Shown: one piece after another, positions 48,628 through 57,315 of the stretch
Layout of the letters: the number at the start of each line of letters is the position of its first letter
Numbering within the stretch: position 1 is the first letter of the stretch
DNA from: Rhodospirillaceae bacterium
GTDB lineage: Bacteria > Pseudomonadota > Alphaproteobacteria > CACIAM-22H2
Length of the DNA: 57,783 nt
Reading direction: 5' to 3'
Assembly: GCA_022843945.1 (NCBI GenBank)
Contig: JALHMR010000031.1
Coordinates: 1 to 57,783, forward strand
The notes under the pieces: generated by a model
Database searches by the model: none
Seen by the model: the letters and a program-made list of their open reading frames with translations, nothing else
Told to the model about the DNA's origin: nothing
Program-made: the position numbers and the translations under genes

Positions 48628-49670
48628 CAGACGGGAACGAGCGGTGTAGCGACGGGAATGGCTCCTTTGCCTTCGAGCCAGTCGGGCACCGGTAGGTTCT
48701 TGGAGCGCAGGAATTCTGGGTTGAACAGCTTGCTGGCGTAGCGCTGGCCGCCGTCGCAGAGCAGGGTGACGATGGTATGGCCGGGCCCGAGCTGCCGGGC
48801 CAGGCGGATGGCGCCGGCCACGTTAATGCCCGTCGAGCCGCCGAGGAACAGGCCTTCGTTCTTCAGCAGGTCGAAGATGATCGGCACGGCCTCGCTGTCG
48901 GGAATCTGGAAGGCGTCGTCGACCACGATGCCTTCGAGATTCTTGGTGATGCGGCCCTGGCCGATGCCCTCGGTGATCGAGCTGCCCTCGGACTTGAGCT
49001 GCCCGGTCTTGTAGTAGCTGTAGAGGGCGGCCCCCATCGGGTCGGCCAGCGCGATCCGTACTCTCGGGTTCTTGTTTTTGAGATAAAGCGACATGCCGGC
49101 CAGCGTGCCGCCGGTGCCGACCGCCGAGACGAAACCGTCGATCTTGCCGTCGGTCTGCTCCCAGATCTCGGGCCCCGTGGTCTCGAGATGCGCCCGGCGG
49201 TTGGCGACGTTGTCGAACTGGTTGGCCCAGATGGCGCCGGCCGGCTCCTTCTTGCCGATCTCCTCGGCGAGCCGTCCGGAGACCTTCACGTAGTTGTTGG
49301 GGTTGGCGTAGGGCACCGCCGGAACCTCGCGCAGGTCGGCGCCGCAGAGCCGCAGCATTTCCTTCTTTTCCTGGCTCTGCGTATTGGGAATCACGATTAC
49401 CGAGCGGTAACCACGGGCATTGGCGACCAGGGCGATGCCGATGCCGGTATTGCCGGCCGTGCCCTCGACGATGACCCCGCCAGGCTTCAGCAGGCCGCGT
49501 TCCTCGGCATCCTTGATGATGAATAGCGCCGCCCGGTCCTTGACCGAGCCGCCGGGGTTGAGGAACTCCGCCTTGCCCAGGATGGTGCAGCCGGTGAGCT
49601 CCGAAGCGGCCTTCAGCCGGATCAGGGGCGTGCGGCCGATGGCGTCGATTGAGTCGGTTCGGATATCCAT
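48627..49670 (-). CDS. cysK: Cysteine synthase A (O-acetylserine sulfhydrylase)
   Basis: 347 residues from MDIRTDSIDAIGRTPLIRLK; a TTG 12 codons earlier is less likely. The PLP lysine is K44 in NPGGSVKDRAALF. EGTAGNTGIGIALVANARGY, AVGTGGTLAGM and GGSTGINVAGAIRLA are conserved. It condenses O-acetylserine with sulfide. The C terminus is about 30 residues longer than short CysK forms. First gene of the sulfur cluster with TGATG coupling to sseA. Confidence 0.93.
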   Translation of the reverse strand: MDIRTDSIDAIGRTPLIRLKAASELTGCTILGKAEFLNPGGSVKDRAALFIIKDAEERGLLKPGGVIVEGTAGNTGIGIALVANARGYRSVIVIPNTQSQEKKEMLRLCGADLREVPAVPYANPNNYVKVSGRLAEEIGKKEPAGAIWANQFDNVANRRAHLETTGPEIWEQTDGKIDGFVSAVGTGGTLAGMSLYLKNKNPRVRIALADPMGAALYSYYKTGQLKSEGSSITEGIGQGRITKNLEGIVVDDAFQIPDSEAVPIIFDLLKNEGLFLGGSTGINVAGAIRLARQLGPGHTIVTLLCDGGQRYASKLFNPEFLRSKNLPVPDWLEGKGAIPVATPLVPV

Positions 49671-49739
49671 GGCGGGGAGCTTAGGAGGGATGGCAGAGGC
49701 GATCAACCGGCGGGGACTAGGGTCTTTGGAGGGAGCCGT

Positions 49740-50342
49740 TCAGGCCCAGCGCCGGCGCAGCGCCTCGCGGTTGACCTTGAGCCACAGCATGCCGATCACG
49801 GCGATCGAGGTGTCGAGACCGCCGGCATGAAGCTCGGTCCAGGCCTCGTCGAAGGTCTTCACCACCACCCGGATGTCCTCGCCCTCATGGGCAAGACCAT
49901 GGTTCCCGCCGGCCTTGCTCGAATCGACCCGTCCGCAGAACATCGTCACCGTTTCGTCGATGCAGCCGGGCGAGACGATGTAGTCGTAGAGCGGCACGAG
50001 ATCGAGAATCTCGCAGCCGGCTTCCTCAAGGGTCTCGCGCCGGGCGACGGCGGCGGGGTCTTCACCCTTTTCGACGAGCCCGGCAACGATCTCCGTCATC
50101 CAAGGCGACGAGCGCTTGGCGAGGTAGGCGCCGATGCGGAACTGCTGGATCAGCACCACCGAATCACGCTGCGGGTCGTAGAGCATGACGGCCACGGCGG
50201 GCCCGCGCCGGACGATCTCCCGGCGGATCTCGCCCATCCACGTGCCGTCGAAGCGGCGATGCTCGAGGCGGTAGGCATCGACCTTGAGATAGCCGTCATA
50301 CGTCCGCTCGTGGCGGATATTGCGGATGTCCTGCTCGTTCAT
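49740..50342 (-). CDS. Nudix hydrolase, ADP-ribose pyrophosphatase-like
   Basis: 200 residues. A complete Nudix box GLVEKGEDPAAVARRETLEE-AG fits GX5EX7REUXEEXGU. The N-terminal strand exchange region and VMLYDPQRDSVVLIQQFRIG, then PGCIDETVTMFCGRVDSS, match the ADP-ribose/GDP-mannose pyrophosphatase group (NudF/NudK). It hydrolyses a nucleotide diphosphate-X substrate. Stands alone 69 bases after cysK begins. Confidence 0.9.
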   Translation of the reverse strand: MNEQDIRNIRHERTYDGYLKVDAYRLEHRRFDGTWMGEIRREIVRRGPAVAVMLYDPQRDSVVLIQQFRIGAYLAKRSSPWMTEIVAGLVEKGEDPAAVARRETLEEAGCEILDLVPLYDYIVSPGCIDETVTMFCGRVDSSKAGGNHGLAHEGEDIRVVVKTFDEAWTELHAGGLDTSIAVIGMLWLKVNREALRRRWA

Positions 50343-50444
50343 CAGGGGACCGTGGGCTTGAGACTCGGGGAAGTGCGTCGACCCTAATAGAGACCGCCGG
50401 GCGGCGCTACCGGAGCGATGTGAAATCCGCTAGGCTTGGGCACC

Positions 50445-51554
50445 ATGAAATACACGGTCGTCATCCTGCTTGCGGCGCTGGCTGCGGGGCCGGCCCTGGC
50501 GCAGTCCCGGATCAAGGATATCGCCTCGGTCGAGGGCGTGCGCGAGAACGCGCTGGTCGGCAACGGCGTGGTCCTGGGTCTGCAGGGAACCGGCGACAGT
50601 GCCGCGTTCCCGCTGACCGGGCAGGTCCTGCGCGATACGCTCAACGCCCAGGGGGTGGGCGGTCCGGACGTGGTCATCCGCAGCCGGGGTGCGGCGATGG
50701 TTTCGGTCAGCGCGGCGCTGCCGCCTTTCGCGCGGCCGGGCACCAAGATCGATGTTTCCGTCGCGGTCATGGGCGATGCCGGCTCGCTGCGCGGCGGCAT
50801 CCTGCAGCCGACGGCGCTGATCGGGCCGGACGGTCAGGTCTATGCCGTGGCCTCCGGGCCGGTCTCGCTGGGCGGCGGCTTCAGCGCCGGCGGCGCGGCA
50901 CAGTCGGTGCAGCGCGGGGTGGTCAGCACGGCGCGCATTCCCGGCGGGGCCACGGTCGAGCGCGTGCCGCAATTCGATCTCGGCAAGCAAGCCAATATCA
51001 CCGTCTCGCTGCGCAATCCGGATTTCTCGATGGCCCGCCAGGTGGCGCGGGCGATCAACGCCGGCATCGGCAGCGATATTGCCCGCATGCTGGACAACAC
51101 CAACATCGAGGTCACCGTGCCGGCCGCCTATGCTGGACGTGCGGCGGAGCTGGTGGCCGATATCGAGAACTTCCCGGTCAACCCGGGTGCCTCGCCGCCG
51201 CCGGCGCGTATCGTGCTCGACGAGCGCTCCGGCACCATCGTCATGGGCGAGAGCGTACGCATCTCCACCGTTGCGGTCAGCCACGGCAATCTTCAGGTGC
51301 GAGTCACCGAGACGCCGCAGGTCTCGCAACCGGCGCCGTTCTCGCAAGGTGGGGCGACCGTCGTGGTGCCGCGCACCCAGGTCGAGGTGACGCAGGGCGG
51401 CGGCCGCATGATCGTCCTGCCGAGCGGCAGCACGATCCGGGAGCTGGTGAACTCCCTCAACAGCCTCAACGTCCCGGTGCAGGAGCAGATGGCGATCCTG
51501 CAGGCCATCAAGCAGGCCGGCGCCATCCAGGCCGAGATCCTCGGCGCGCGCTGA
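50445..51554 (+). CDS. flgI: Flagellar P-ring protein FlgI
   Basis: 369 residues, normal for FlgI, with a signal peptide (KYTVVILLAALAAGPALAQ). Signatures: RIKDIASVEGVRENALVGNG, GLQGTGDS, RSRGAAMVSVSAALPPFA, GVVSTARIPGGATVERVPQF and VVPRTQVEVTQGGGRMIVLP. It forms the periplasmic P ring around the flagellar rod. No other flagellar gene is in the window, and the next gene overlaps by one base and is not flagellar. The ATG at 50445 is chosen over a TTG three codons upstream. Confidence 0.95.
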   Translation: MKYTVVILLAALAAGPALAQSRIKDIASVEGVRENALVGNGVVLGLQGTGDSAAFPLTGQVLRDTLNAQGVGGPDVVIRSRGAAMVSVSAALPPFARPGTKIDVSVAVMGDAGSLRGGILQPTALIGPDGQVYAVASGPVSLGGGFSAGGAAQSVQRGVVSTARIPGGATVERVPQFDLGKQANITVSLRNPDFSMARQVARAINAGIGSDIARMLDNTNIEVTVPAAYAGRAAELVADIENFPVNPGASPPPARIVLDERSGTIVMGESVRISTVAVSHGNLQVRVTETPQVSQPAPFSQGGATVVVPRTQVEVTQGGGRMIVLPSGSTIRELVNSLNSLNVPVQEQMAILQAIKQAGAIQAEILGAR

Positions 51555-51976
51555 TGGCCACTCCCTTTCGCATCGGGGGCCTCGATCATATCGTCATCCG
51601 GGTGCGCGACATGCAGCGCATGGTGGCGTTTTATCGCGACGTGCTGGATTGCCCGGTCGAGAAGGTGCAGGACGAGCTCGGCCTATGGCAATTGCGGGCC
51701 GGGCGTACGCTGATCGACTTCGTCGACGTCGCGGGCAAACTGGGGCGGGAAGGTGGTGCGGCGCCGGGCCGCGAGGCGCGGAACATGGATCACTTCTGCC
51801 TGGCCGTGGAGCCTTTCGACGGCGCGGCCATCGCCAGTTATCTCAAGCGGCACGGCGTCGAGCCCGGCGAGGTCAAAAGCCGCTACGGCGCCGAGGGCGA
51901 GGGCCCCTCGATCTATCTCCAGGACCCCGAGGGCAACACGGTGGAGCTGAAGGGGCCGGCGCCCGTTCGTCGCTAG
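51554..51976 (+). CDS. VOC-family (glyoxalase/dioxygenase-like) protein
   Basis: 140 residues starting in a TGATG overlap with flgI. Two beta-alpha-beta-beta-beta modules: IGGLDHIVIRVRDMQRMVAF with the first metal His, ARNMDHFCLAVEPFDG with the second, and IYLQDPEGNTVELKG with the metal Glu. It belongs to the lactoylglutathione lyase/fosfomycin-resistance superfamily; substrate cannot be told. Convergent with the LEA-like gene. Confidence 0.9.
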   Translation: MATPFRIGGLDHIVIRVRDMQRMVAFYRDVLDCPVEKVQDELGLWQLRAGRTLIDFVDVAGKLGREGGAAPGREARNMDHFCLAVEPFDGAAIASYLKRHGVEPGEVKSRYGAEGEGPSIYLQDPEGNTVELKGPAPVRR

Positions 51977-51991
51977 CGCCGGCGCCGGCGG

Positions 51992-52339
51992 CTATTTCTG
52001 GCCGTCCTTCCAGCCTTCCTTGACGTCGCGAGTGACCTCGCCGGTCTTTTCCTTGGTGGCGCCCCAGGCATCCTTGGCAGTCTCCTTGCCGGCGGCGACG
52101 CCTTCCTTGGCGGTTTCCTTGCCCGCGCCCCAGACCTCGCGGGCGGTCTCCTTGGTGGATTGCCAGGCCTTGCGGACGGTTTCCTTGCCGGTCTCCCAGG
52201 CGCTACGGGCGGTCTCGCCGGCCTGGTGGGCGGGGGTCGGCTCGGCCTTGTCAGCGGCCGGTGCGTCGATGGCGGTCAGGACGCCGGCCACGAGAAGAAT
52301 GGCGGCGGCAACGGGGGCGCGCTGCAGGAGGATACGCAT
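51992..52339 (-). CDS. Exported LEA-like 11-residue-repeat protein
   Basis: 115 residues. ATG after GGGAG. Signal or membrane segment at about 9-29 (PVAAAILLVAGVLTAIDAPA). From residue 48 to the end it is a regular 11-mer repeat: units begin at W48, W59, W70, V81, W92 and T103 with the form W-x-x-[GT]-K-E-T-[AV]-x-x-x. Group 3 LEA proteins use such 11-residue Lys/Glu/Thr/Ala repeats to form helices on drying; a Trp in the repeat is unusual. A role in desiccation or envelope stress is inference. Confidence 0.82.
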   Translation of the reverse strand: MRILLQRAPVAAAILLVAGVLTAIDAPAADKAEPTPAHQAGETARSAWETGKETVRKAWQSTKETAREVWGAGKETAKEGVAAGKETAKDAWGATKEKTGEVTRDVKEGWKDGQK

Positions 52340-52418
52340 GGCTTGATCTCCCAGAACGGTTCTCCGGTATGTGGTACTGGGCGGCGGATAAATCAACCGC
52401 CGATCGGGACAAGCCGCC

Positions 52419-52937
52419 CTACGATAGCTCCTTGTAGAAGAACGTCGCGTCGTCGAGCGTTCCCGAGGAGTTGCGCGAATAGCGCGGGATGACGCCGATC
52501 TCGATATAGCCCAGCGAGCGATAAAGCGGTTCGGCCGCGTCATCCTTGCGGGTGTCGAGCGTGAGCAGGGTGCGCCTCTCGACGGCGGCCTCGCGGTGGA
52601 CGGCTTCCATCAGCGCTCGCGCGATGCCGCGCCGGCGCGCGCTGCGCAGCACCACCAGCTTGTTGATATCGGCGCGGTGCCGCTGGTTGGGCGGGGTATC
52701 GAGCGTGATCTGAACCGAGCCGACAAGCTTGCCGCCATCGAACGCCGCCAGCAGGACGCAGGTCCCGGCGGCGATCGCCTCGATGCGGCCGCGCCAGAAC
52801 GCGGCCGCCTGATGGCGTGGGATGGGCGCCAGGAAGGTGACTGCCGCGCCATCCTCGACCGCGTCCGTGAGGAGTTCGCGGAGGTCGTCGAGGTGCCGCT
52901 CGGCCAGTTTTTCATCGAGACGGACGATTTCAGCCAA
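52419..52937 (-). CDS. GNAT-family N-acetyltransferase
   Basis: 172 residues. The acetyl-CoA motif NKLVVLRSARRRGIARALME and YRSLGYIEIGVIPRYSRN define the fold. It is 6 bases after cynS on the same strand, so probably part of the cyn operon. Substrate unknown; N-acetylation of an amine or antibiotic-like compound are usual family roles. Confidence 0.88.
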   Translation of the reverse strand: MAEIVRLDEKLAERHLDDLRELLTDAVEDGAAVTFLAPIPRHQAAAFWRGRIEAIAAGTCVLLAAFDGGKLVGSVQITLDTPPNQRHRADINKLVVLRSARRRGIARALMEAVHREAAVERRTLLTLDTRKDDAAEPLYRSLGYIEIGVIPRYSRNSSGTLDDATFFYKELS

Positions 52938-52943
52938 GGGGCC

Positions 52944-53393
52944 TCAGTACCTCCGGTACGGCAGGAACTTACCGTGCATGACGATCTTTACACGATCGCC
53001 CTTGGGGTCGGGAAGCCGCTCCATCGTCATCTCGTAGTCGATGGCGCTCATGATGCCGTCGCCGAACTCCTCCTGGATGAGCTCCTTCCAGGTCGTGCCG
53101 TAGACGCTGACCAGCTCGTAGAAGCGGTAGACCAGCGGATCGGTGGGCACGGCGGTGGGCAGCGAGCCGCGATAGGGGATGTCCATCAGGGTCTGTGTCT
53201 CGTCGGCCGTGAGCCCGAAGATCTTCGCGGCCTTCTTGGCCTGCGGCTCGAGCATCGACATCTGGCCGAGCAGGGCGGCGGTGGTCCAGATCGGCGACAT
53301 GCCGACCTTCTTGCCGATCTGCTGCCAGGTCAGCTTCTTCTTCCTTTTGATGGCAATGATTTTTTCGGCGAGTTTGTTCTTCGCGTCGTTCAT
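52944..53393 (-). CDS. cynS: Cyanate hydratase (cyanase) CynS
   Basis: 149 residues, close to the usual 156. The ATG follows GGGGAGA. N-terminal helical domain KLTWQQIGKKVGMSPIWTTA and catalytic domain PLVYRFYELVSVYGTTWKEL with R90 and E93, plus S116 in GIMSAIDYEM: the same trio as E. coli R96/E99/S122, shifted by six. It converts cyanate plus bicarbonate to ammonia and CO2. Encoded after an NrtABD-type transporter, implying uptake and use of cyanate as nitrogen source. Confidence 0.97.
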   Translation of the reverse strand: MNDAKNKLAEKIIAIKRKKKLTWQQIGKKVGMSPIWTTAALLGQMSMLEPQAKKAAKIFGLTADETQTLMDIPYRGSLPTAVPTDPLVYRFYELVSVYGTTWKELIQEEFGDGIMSAIDYEMTMERLPDPKGDRVKIVMHGKFLPYRRY

Positions 53394-53425
53394 GGACGGA
53401 TCTCCCCTGTCGGTTGTCCTTGAGG

Positions 53426-54301
53426 TCAGGTGACGGCGCGCAGGGGCGCCGGCGGTGGCGGCTCGCCCAGGCCCGGCCGGACTTCCGGCGGGTGCATCGG
53501 GTCGTAGTCGCGCGGGCGGTCCTCGTCGAAGCGCCGCGAGCGCTCGACCAGGAAATCGACGATATGGTTGCGGATGCGGTAGTAGTGCGGATGCTTGTGG
53601 ACGTCGTGGCGCGAGCGCTCGCGCGGCAGGGTGTTGACCACGATCTCCGCCACCTTGGCGTAGGGGCCGTTGGTCATCAGCACGATGCGGTCGGCGAGCA
53701 GGATGGCTTCGTCGACATCGTGGGTGATCATGAACACGGTCTGATGCGTGGCGGCGCAGAGACGCAAGACCTCGTCCTGCAGCACACCGCGGGTGAGCGC
53801 GTCGAGCGCCGAGAAGGGCTCGTCCATCAGCAGCATCTTCGGGTGAATAGCCAGCGCCCGGGCGATGCCGACGCGCTGCTTCATGCCTCCGGAGAGCTGG
53901 GCGGGCCGCTTGGTCTCGGCCCCGGTGAGGCCGACGAGGTCGATATAGCGCTGGCAGTGCGAGCGCACCGCCTCGCCGTCCCATTTCGGCCAGCGCGAGC
54001 GCACGGCGAAGCTGATATTGCCGATGGCCGAGAGCCAGGGCAGCAGGGCGTGACTCTGGAAGATCACGGCGCGGTCGAGCGACGGGCCGGAGATCGCGTC
54101 GTTGCCGACGAGCACGGCGCCTGAGTCCGGCTGGTCGAGGCCGGCGAGGACGTTGAGGATGGTGGTCTTGCCGCAGCCGGAATGGCCGATGAGGGCGACG
54201 AACTCACCCTGGCGCACGCCGAAATGCACGTCCTCGAACACCACCTGCGCGCCGAAACGCTTGGCGATGCCTTCGATGCTGATGAAGGGCTTCTCGCTCA
54301 C
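53426..54301 (-). CDS. cynD: Nitrate/cyanate-type ABC transporter ATPase
   Basis: 291 residues. Walker [10 protein letters not shown], signature [14 protein letters not shown], Walker [14 protein letters not shown]-loop ITHDVDEAI. The C-terminal tail of ~50 residues ([20 protein letters not shown] and after) is the standard NrtD/CynD extension. Four bases after the permease gene and 32 bases before cynS, hence the cyanate assignment. Confidence 0.9.
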   Translation of the reverse strand: MSEKPFISIEGIAKRFGAQVVFEDVHFGVRQGEFVALIGHSGCGKTTILNVLAGLDQPDSGAVLVGNDAISGPSLDRAVIFQSHALLPWLSAIGNISFAVRSRWPKWDGEAVRSHCQRYIDLVGLTGAETKRPAQLSGGMKQRVGIARALAIHPKMLLMDEPFSALDALTRGVLQDEVLRLCAATHQTVFMITHDVDEAILLADRIVLMTNGPYAKVAEIVVNTLPRERSRHDVHKHPHYYRIRNHIVDFLVERSRRFDEDRPRDYDPMHPPEVRPGLGEPPPPAPLRAVT

Positions 54302-54305
54302 GGGG

Positions 54306-55148
54306 CTATTCCTGGTAGGTGACGAGGCGCGTCAGTCGCGCCAGGCCCTGGTCTAAAGCCATGCCGACCAGGCCGATGCTCAGGATGGCGACCAGGATCG
54401 AGCTCAGCGACAGGTTGTTCCACTCGTTCCAGACGAAGTAGCCGATGCCCGTGCCGCCGACGAGCATCTCGGCGGCGACGATCACCAGCCAGGCGATGCC
54501 GATGGAGATGCGCATGCCGGTCATGATCGTGGGGGCCGCCGCCGGCAGGATGACGCGGAAGGCGGTGCGCAAGGGTCCGACCTCGAGCGTGCGCGCCACG
54601 TTCGTCCATTCGCGGCGCACCGAGGCGACCCCGAAGGCCGTGTTGATCAGCATCGGCCAGACGGAGCAGATGAAGATCACGAAGATCGAGGAGATCGAGC
54701 TGTCCTTGATGGTGTAGAGGGCCAGCGGCATCCAGGCGAGTGGCGAGATCGGCCGCAGGATCTGGATGTAGGGGTTAAGCGCGCCGTAGAGCAGCGGCGA
54801 CATGCCGATGAGGAAGCCCACCGGTATGGCGAAAGCCGCCGCCAGCAGATAGCCGCCCGCCACGCGCGCGATGGAGTAGGCGAGCTGGATGCCGATCCCC
54901 ATGTCGTTGGTGCCGCGCACGTAGAAGGGGTCTGAGAGGTGCTGCCAGAGCTTGGCGCCGACCTCGGATGGCGAGGGGAAGGGCGTCTTCTGGCCCGTCG
55001 CGGCCGCGGCGCCCACCAGCCTGGCGTACTCGTCGTCGACCACTTGGCTCCCGCCGCCTCCCGACATCGAGCTGACCTGCCAGATGCCGATGAACAGCAG
55101 GAAGATGGCGGCGGAGAGCAGCGCCGAGCGGAGGGCGAGCGAGCGCAT
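54306..55148 (-). CDS. cynB: Nitrate/cyanate-type ABC transporter permease
   Basis: 280 residues. Helix 1 at about 10-28, a periplasmic stretch with the LWQHLSDPFYVRGTNDMGIG block common to NrtB/CmpB/CynB, then five more helices and the permease loop LEVGPLRTAFRVILPAAAPT. Works with the adjacent binding protein and ATPase. Confidence 0.9.
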   Translation of the reverse strand: MRSLALRSALLSAAIFLLFIGIWQVSSMSGGGGSQVVDDEYARLVGAAAATGQKTPFPSPSEVGAKLWQHLSDPFYVRGTNDMGIGIQLAYSIARVAGGYLLAAAFAIPVGFLIGMSPLLYGALNPYIQILRPISPLAWMPLALYTIKDSSISSIFVIFICSVWPMLINTAFGVASVRREWTNVARTLEVGPLRTAFRVILPAAAPTIMTGMRISIGIAWLVIVAAEMLVGGTGIGYFVWNEWNNLSLSSILVAILSIGLVGMALDQGLARLTRLVTYQE

Positions 55149-55155
55149 CGGGCGA

Positions 55156-56523
55156 TCAGCTGCGCTTGATGCGGAAGCTGGCGATGTATTCGTCGGGCTT
55201 GGCCGGGTCGAACTCCTTGCCCATGATCACGTGTTTCTTGGAACTCATGGCCGGCGGCGTGAGGCCGGCTTCGCGCATCAGCTTGGTCGCGTCGGTGGCC
55301 AGGAAGACCTGCTCGGCGACCTGCTTGTAGTTGACGTCGCCCTTGATCTGGCCCCAGCGCTTCATCTGGGTGAGGATCCAGATCGCCATCGACTGGTAGG
55401 GGAACGGATCGAAGTCGATCCGGTTGGCATCACGCTTCACGTTGCCCAGGCCGTCGGCATAGGTGCCGGTGAGCACCTGCTCGACCACGGTGACCGGCTG
55501 GTTGAGGTAGTTCTGCCCGGCGATCACCTCGGCGATCTGCTTGCGGTTCTCGGCCTTGGTGGCGAAGGCCGTCGCCTCGATGATCGACTTGAGCAGCGCC
55601 TGGTAGGTGTTCGGCATGGTGGTGACGAATTCGCGGCTGGCCGCGAAGGCACAGCACGGATGGCCGTCCCAGATCGCCTTGGACAGAATGTGGATGAAGC
55701 CGACACCGTCGTAGACGGCGCGCTGGTTCACCGGATCGGGCGCCAGGAAGCCGTCGATGTTGTCGGCGCGCAGATTGGCGACCATTTCCGGCGGCGGCAC
55801 GGCGCGGATCTGGACGTCGGTATCCGGATCGAGCCCGGCCTCGGCGAGGTAATAGCGCAGCAGGTAGTTGTGCATCGAGTAGTCGAAGGGCACGGCGAAC
55901 TTGAAGCCCTTCCACTGCTTCGGGTCGTTCTTGTCCTTGTGCTTGACCGCGAGCGTGATGGCCTGGCCGTTGATGTTCTCGACCGCCGGCATGGTGTAGG
56001 GGATCGGGTTCGACCCGGCGCCCATGGTGATGGCCAGCGGCATCGGCGAGAGCATGTGCGCCGCGTCGTATTCCTTGTTCAGCGTCTTGTCGCGGATCAC
56101 TGCCCAGCCGGCGGTGCGCACGACCTCGGCGTTGAGGCCGTTCTTCGAGTAGAAGCCCATCGGGTGCGCCATGATGATCGGCGTGGCGCAGGTGATGGGG
56201 ATGAAGCCGATCTTGAGATCCTTCTTCTCGAGCGGGCCGGGGGCCTGGGCCATCGCCTCGCGGGCCGCGGCGAGCGGGAAGAACTGCGACAGGGCGGCCA
56301 GCGCCGTGCTGGTGCCGACGGTGCGCAGGAAGGCGCGGCGCGCGGGATCGGCGCCGAACACCGCCTTGACGATGGCCGTCTCGGCCAGACGGGCGGCGAG
56401 ATCGTCCGTGCCGCCCAGGGCTGCCGCCTGGTCGTGGTCGGCCTGGCTGGCGTGCTCGCCGCAGGAACAGCCGCTGCTCAGCCGATGATCCGGGTTGAAC
56501 GGATCGCGAAATGCCGACGCCAT
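55156..56523 (-). CDS. cynA: Nitrate/cyanate-type ABC transporter substrate-binding protein
   Basis: 455 residues. A long N-terminal leader holds a Cys-rich block (SGCSCGEHASQADHD) ahead of a twin-arginine signal (DPARRAFLRTVGTSTALAAL, cleavage near AQAPG), so the signal is internal rather than N-terminal. The mature domain is CmpA/NrtA-like (LKIGFIPITCATPIIMAHPM, FDYSMHNYLLRYYLAEAGLD, PPPEMVANLRADNIDGFLAP). Ligand inferred as cyanate from the linked cyanase; nitrate, bicarbonate or another small anion is possible. First gene of the operon. Confidence 0.88.
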   Translation of the reverse strand: MASAFRDPFNPDHRLSSGCSCGEHASQADHDQAAALGGTDDLAARLAETAIVKAVFGADPARRAFLRTVGTSTALAALSQFFPLAAAREAMAQAPGPLEKKDLKIGFIPITCATPIIMAHPMGFYSKNGLNAEVVRTAGWAVIRDKTLNKEYDAAHMLSPMPLAITMGAGSNPIPYTMPAVENINGQAITLAVKHKDKNDPKQWKGFKFAVPFDYSMHNYLLRYYLAEAGLDPDTDVQIRAVPPPEMVANLRADNIDGFLAPDPVNQRAVYDGVGFIHILSKAIWDGHPCCAFAASREFVTTMPNTYQALLKSIIEATAFATKAENRKQIAEVIAGQNYLNQPVTVVEQVLTGTYADGLGNVKRDANRIDFDPFPYQSMAIWILTQMKRWGQIKGDVNYKQVAEQVFLATDATKLMREAGLTPPAMSSKKHVIMGKEFDPAKPDEYIASFRIKRS

Positions 56524-56684
56524 GTGGGGCCTCCCTGGCCGGTTACCGGTTTGGAGGCCTGTTCAGCAAGGCCTATGCCACGGGTCGCGCGCCTGCGAGT
56601 TGCTGCGAACACCGCATACCGGACCACCCCGAGCCCGCCGCGGGTTGCTCAATTTCTACGCCGCGCTCCGAAAGCCGCTGAAAT

Positions 56685-56706
56685 ATTGGGCGAAAACTTG
56701 CCCAAT
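56685..56706. promoter_or_regulatory. Inverted repeat upstream of the cyn operon
   Basis: ATTGGGC/GCCCAAT, 7-bp arms 8 bases apart, lies 160 bases before the binding-protein gene and 66 bases before the divergent hypothetical gene. It could be an operator for a dimeric regulator. The 56524-56771 spacer is otherwise free of genes and locally richer in A/T around this repeat. Confidence 0.35.
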
Positions 56707-56771
56707 TGCGGCAGAATCCTGTCGAAAGGCCCCGGGGAATACGCTTAAATGCGGCCTGAGACGTGAGTGGT

Positions 56772-57293
56772 ATGGGGGGATTCGTGAAACGACGGATTCT
56801 GTGGTCCGCAGCGGCCATCGCGGCGGTGGTCCTTCCCGCGGCCGGTGCCGTGGCGGCCTGCTACACGCCGGCCGAGGCGACGGCGGTCCATGTCCGCATG
56901 CTGCAATCGGAGCTCATGGTGGCCGCGCTGGCCTGCCGGGACAGCAATCCCGAGCTCGGTATGATCGACAAGTACAACGGCTTTGTACGCCGGAACAGCA
57001 CCGGCCTCGTGAACCAGAACCGCGTGCTTGAGCGGCATTTCGACAAGCACTACGGCGGGGGCACGCCAGCGAAGCGCCGCATGGATACACTCTTTACCGC
57101 AATCGCAAACGATGCGTCCAAGCGCAGCATGACCTCGAATTTCTGCCACGGCGCCGCGTCGCTCTTCAGCGAGATTGCGACGCTCGAATGGTCGCAGGTC
57201 GTGACGCTCTCGGCGGATCGCGCCAATGGTAACGGTACGCCGGTCGCGACTTGTACGAGCGACGGCGCCCTGAGGCGCACCGCCGGTCAGTAG
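56772..57293 (+). CDS. Exported hypothetical protein with four cysteines
   Basis: 173 residues from the ATG; a GTG nine bases earlier or a GTG four codons later (just after GGGGGGA, giving VKRRILWSA) is equally possible. Signal peptide RRILWSAAAIAAVVLPAAGA, cleavage near AVAAC. The mature part has four Cys (ACYTP, LACRDS, NFCHGA, TCTSDG), consistent with two disulfides in the periplasm, and a helical pattern with VLERHFDKHYGGG. No family recognised. A strong terminator follows. Confidence 0.75.
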   Translation: MGGFVKRRILWSAAAIAAVVLPAAGAVAACYTPAEATAVHVRMLQSELMVAALACRDSNPELGMIDKYNGFVRRNSTGLVNQNRVLERHFDKHYGGGTPAKRRMDTLFTAIANDASKRSMTSNFCHGAASLFSEIATLEWSQVVTLSADRANGNGTPVATCTSDGALRRTAGQ

Positions 57294-57315
57294 CCGTCCG
57301 GAACTTCACAAATAG

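Noticed and set aside
50420-51553. Upstream extension of the VOC frame across all of flgI
   Set aside because: Out-of-frame reading of flgI; the TGATG overlap gives a natural start for the VOC protein.
53394-53984. N-terminal extension of the cyanase frame
   Set aside because: It runs in another frame through the ATPase gene; the ATG with GGGGAGA upstream gives a cyanase of normal length.
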